Assembly: GCF_029277985.1 (NCBI RefSeq)
Contig: NZ_CP119546.1
Span: forward strand, 3,658,001 to 3,722,000
Origin: Providencia stuartii
Lineage (GTDB): Bacteria; Pseudomonadota; Gammaproteobacteria; Enterobacterales; Enterobacteriaceae
Direction of reading: 5' to 3'
Length of the DNA stretch: 64,000 nt
The notes under the pieces were generated by a model. The model did not search any database. It had not been told where the DNA came from and worked only from the letters and a program-made list of their open reading frames with translations. Shown here one piece after another: positions 62,529 to 64,000 of the stretch; within the stretch, counting starts at the first letter, position 1, and the number at the start of each line of letters is the position of its first letter. A program made the translations under genes and the position numbers.

Positions 62529-63252
62529 ATTCGTCAGGACCGATGGTATTATTTTTCAGATAATTCCTACCCCCAAGAAGGTACATCTGATTCAAGATCC
62601 AAGCCTGTCTCTTTAACACATATGAAGAGGGTGATTTTACCTTAAACCTGTGAGGATTCGGCAAAACAGCCACTAATAGTGCAGCTTCTTCCATAGTTAG
62701 TTGATTTGCTGACTTTTTAAAGAATTTTTTTGATGCCTCTTCAACCCCAAAAACCCCCTCATCAAACTCAACTATGTTTAAATAAACAGTCAATATTCTT
62801 GTTTTTGACCACATAAGCTCCATAATAGGAGTCATCAATGTTTCAAGGCCTTTTCTTATCCAGCTTCTTCCATCCCATAACCACAAGTTTTTTACTGTCT
62901 GTTGAGAGATAGTTGAAGCCCCTCGAATTGTGTTTTTTTTACTCATATTATGCTTATAAGCCTTCTCTATAGCTTCAAGATCAAAACCCCAGTGATGAGG
63001 AAAATTTTGATCTTCTGCTGCTATAACAGCCAAATATAAGTAAGGAGAAATGTGATTTTCATCAACCCATTCCGAACGAGAAACATAAGAAAAATTTAAG
63101 TTTATCCATGCGGATAATTGCCTTTCTACCATGACAGCAGAAAATGGCACTGGCACGAATTTAAACGCAATCACAGTCAAAAACCAAACCGCGACTAGCG
63201 AAAGCAAAACTTTCCGTAACCAGCGCCATAATCGAGAAATTATCATGCTCAT
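62527..63252 (-). CDS. mtgA: Monofunctional biosynthetic peptidoglycan transglycosylase MtgA
   Basis: This 241-aa glycosyltransferase of family 51 polymerises lipid II at the inner membrane. One N-terminal transmembrane helix ([19 protein letters not shown], about 13-31) is followed by the GT51 domain with [20 protein letters not shown] (catalytic Glu in EDQNFP, about 80), [14 protein letters not shown] (about 112-125) and [14 protein letters not shown]. It matches E. coli in length. It overlaps no gene and lies 8 bases downstream of elbB. Confidence 0.95.
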   Translation of the reverse strand: MSMIISRLWRWLRKVLLSLVAVWFLTVIAFKFVPVPFSAVMVERQLSAWINLNFSYVSRSEWVDENHISPYLYLAVIAAEDQNFPHHWGFDLEAIEKAYKHNMSKKNTIRGASTISQQTVKNLWLWDGRSWIRKGLETLMTPIMELMWSKTRILTVYLNIVEFDEGVFGVEEASKKFFKKSANQLTMEEAALLVAVLPNPHRFKVKSPSSYVLKRQAWILNQMYLLGGRNYLKNNTIGPDE

Positions 63253-63260
63253 CGAGTCAA

Positions 63261-63911
63261 TTATGCCATTTCTAATACTTTCTCAACGAGCTTATTAATA
63301 CCGACTTCAGCCTCGGAGATTGATTGAGCCAGCATATAAGCGGGAGTCGTAACAACTTTATTAGCATGATCGACTACAATATTATCCACTGTGCAGGTAA
63401 TGTGTTTACCCCCCATCTTTTCGATCTGAGCAATCGTTTCCTTATCATTACCAATTGTTAATTCAACTGAAGTATTGAGGAGCTTAGGAAGCATGACCGG
63501 TGCTATGCACATCAGACCTAGAGGCTTTTTCTGCTGGTACATTTGTTGGACTAAACTTAATAGTTCTTTATTAATTTCACAGTCACTTCCTTTAACCGCA
63601 AAATCACATAAATTCTTTGCCGCACCAAAACCACCAGGAATTATGAGGGCATCCAGCTTATTTGCGTCAGCAGAGGATAAAGGCGCTATTTTCCCACGAG
63701 AAATACGTGCAGCTTCCTCCATTTGATTACGATTATCCTTTTTCAATTCACCAGTAATGTGATTTATTACAGTAGGTTGAGATTCATTTGGTGCAAAAAA
63801 ATGAACTTCAGCATTTTTTTTACTCAAAGCAAGCATAGTTAACACTGACTCATGAATCTCGCTTCCATCAAAAACACCGCATCCACTTAAAATAACCGCA
63901 ATTGATTTCAT
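63261..63911 (-). CDS. elbB: Isoprenoid biosynthesis glyoxalase ElbB
   Basis: This 216-aa DJ-1/PfpI-like protein has the catalytic-type Cys in GLMCIAP (about 136) and [13 protein letters not shown]. The N-terminus [20 protein letters not shown] is the family signature. It matches E. coli ElbB, with glyoxalase III activity. I chose ATG 63911 after GGAGCAAGAT. The frame extends upstream to 63968 with residues that have no counterpart. Pairing with mtgA is the enteric arrangement. Confidence 0.93.
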   Translation of the reverse strand: MKSIAVILSGCGVFDGSEIHESVLTMLALSKKNAEVHFFAPNESQPTVINHITGELKKDNRNQMEEAARISRGKIAPLSSADANKLDALIIPGGFGAAKNLCDFAVKGSDCEINKELLSLVQQMYQQKKPLGLMCIAPVMLPKLLNTSVELTIGNDKETIAQIEKMGGKHITCTVDNIVVDHANKVVTTPAYMLAQSISEAEVGINKLVEKVLEMA

Positions 63912-64000
63912 ATCTTGCTCCATTTGTAGTAAATTATCACTGAACCGCGAAAAGGGAATAAACATCAATCTTCATCACAGATTTTAATGAATCTTGTAAC
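63912..64000. other. Right edge of the window
   Basis: The stretch ahead of elbB contains its promoter region and no gene that I can support. The next gene lies outside the window. Confidence 0.4.

Overview
The window reads as a chromosomal segment of an enteric gammaproteobacterium of the Morganellaceae, most likely Providencia. It is AT-rich, and the backbone gene order follows E. coli: fadH, sstT, alx, yqjA, the yqjDEK-like trio, a DoxX gene, yhaJ, yhaK, then rnpB, rsmI, lpoA, yraN, diaA, dolP, and mtgA/elbB on the other strand. The genus is inferred from gene order, composition and an ERIC-type repeat, not from a marker gene.

Layout. 1-547 is the start of amtB (minus strand, cut by the window edge). 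1.2-3.7 kb holds debris of a polymorphic-toxin locus: a papain-like toxin C-terminus broken by stops and frameshifts, plus immunity-like fragments. 3.7-28.3 kb is an integrated island. It is bounded by a 96-bp imperfect direct repeat that covers the 3' part of a tRNA-Ile2(CAU) gene and its terminator; the intact tRNA is at the right end. Inside, in order, are a P4-type tyrosine integrase, an unknown 295-aa protein, a decayed IS630-type transposase, an AlpA-like regulator, a YfjI (DUF3987) protein, an inovirus-Gp2/YfjJ-type replication protein with a strong hairpin upstream, and a complete type I restriction-modification locus. Four extra genes sit between hsdS and hsdR (DUF262, DUF3696 ATPase, an unknown protein, an AlbA/Schlafen-type ATP-binding protein). 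A YgjP-type metallopeptidase, a YfjP-like GTPase, two ArdB/KlcA antirestriction paralogues, a DUF932 (YfjQ) protein, a small helical protein, an outer-membrane beta-barrel protein and a 41-aa membrane peptide follow. The gene set resembles the CP4-57/P4-like islands of E. coli with a restriction/defence cargo.

28.6-41.2 kb is mostly conserved backbone. It includes a yybP-ykoY-type manganese riboswitch before alx and a FadR-like operator before fadH, and it ends with a PRD/EIIA antiterminator-type regulator.

41.6-50.9 kb is a catabolic cluster. The minus-strand operon encodes a DUF1185 protein, an alpha/beta hydrolase, a flavin reductase with an extra C-terminal domain, a luciferase-like monooxygenase, two aldehyde dehydrogenases, a carboxymuconolactone-decarboxylase-like protein and an NCS1 permease. 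Divergent from it are a FadR-type GntR regulator and a DUF1330 protein. The set looks like flavin-dependent ring opening of a nitrogen heterocycle followed by aldehyde oxidation; the substrate is not known.

52.0-57.5 kb is an eight-gene plus-strand operon: a stand-alone PRD protein, the SFCGS glycine-rich protein, DUF4312, DUF4311 and DUF4310 proteins, an amidohydrolase/deacetylase, a DgaE-like PLP enzyme and a KDGP aldolase (DgaF-like). The chemistry of the last three genes resembles D-glucosaminate catabolism, but the PTS permease of that pathway is replaced by four proteins of unknown function. This operon and the four-gene insert in the restriction locus are the best candidates here for undescribed systems.

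57.6-64 kb returns to backbone: an ERIC-like repeat, rnpB, rsmI, lpoA, yraN, diaA, dolP, mtgA and elbB.
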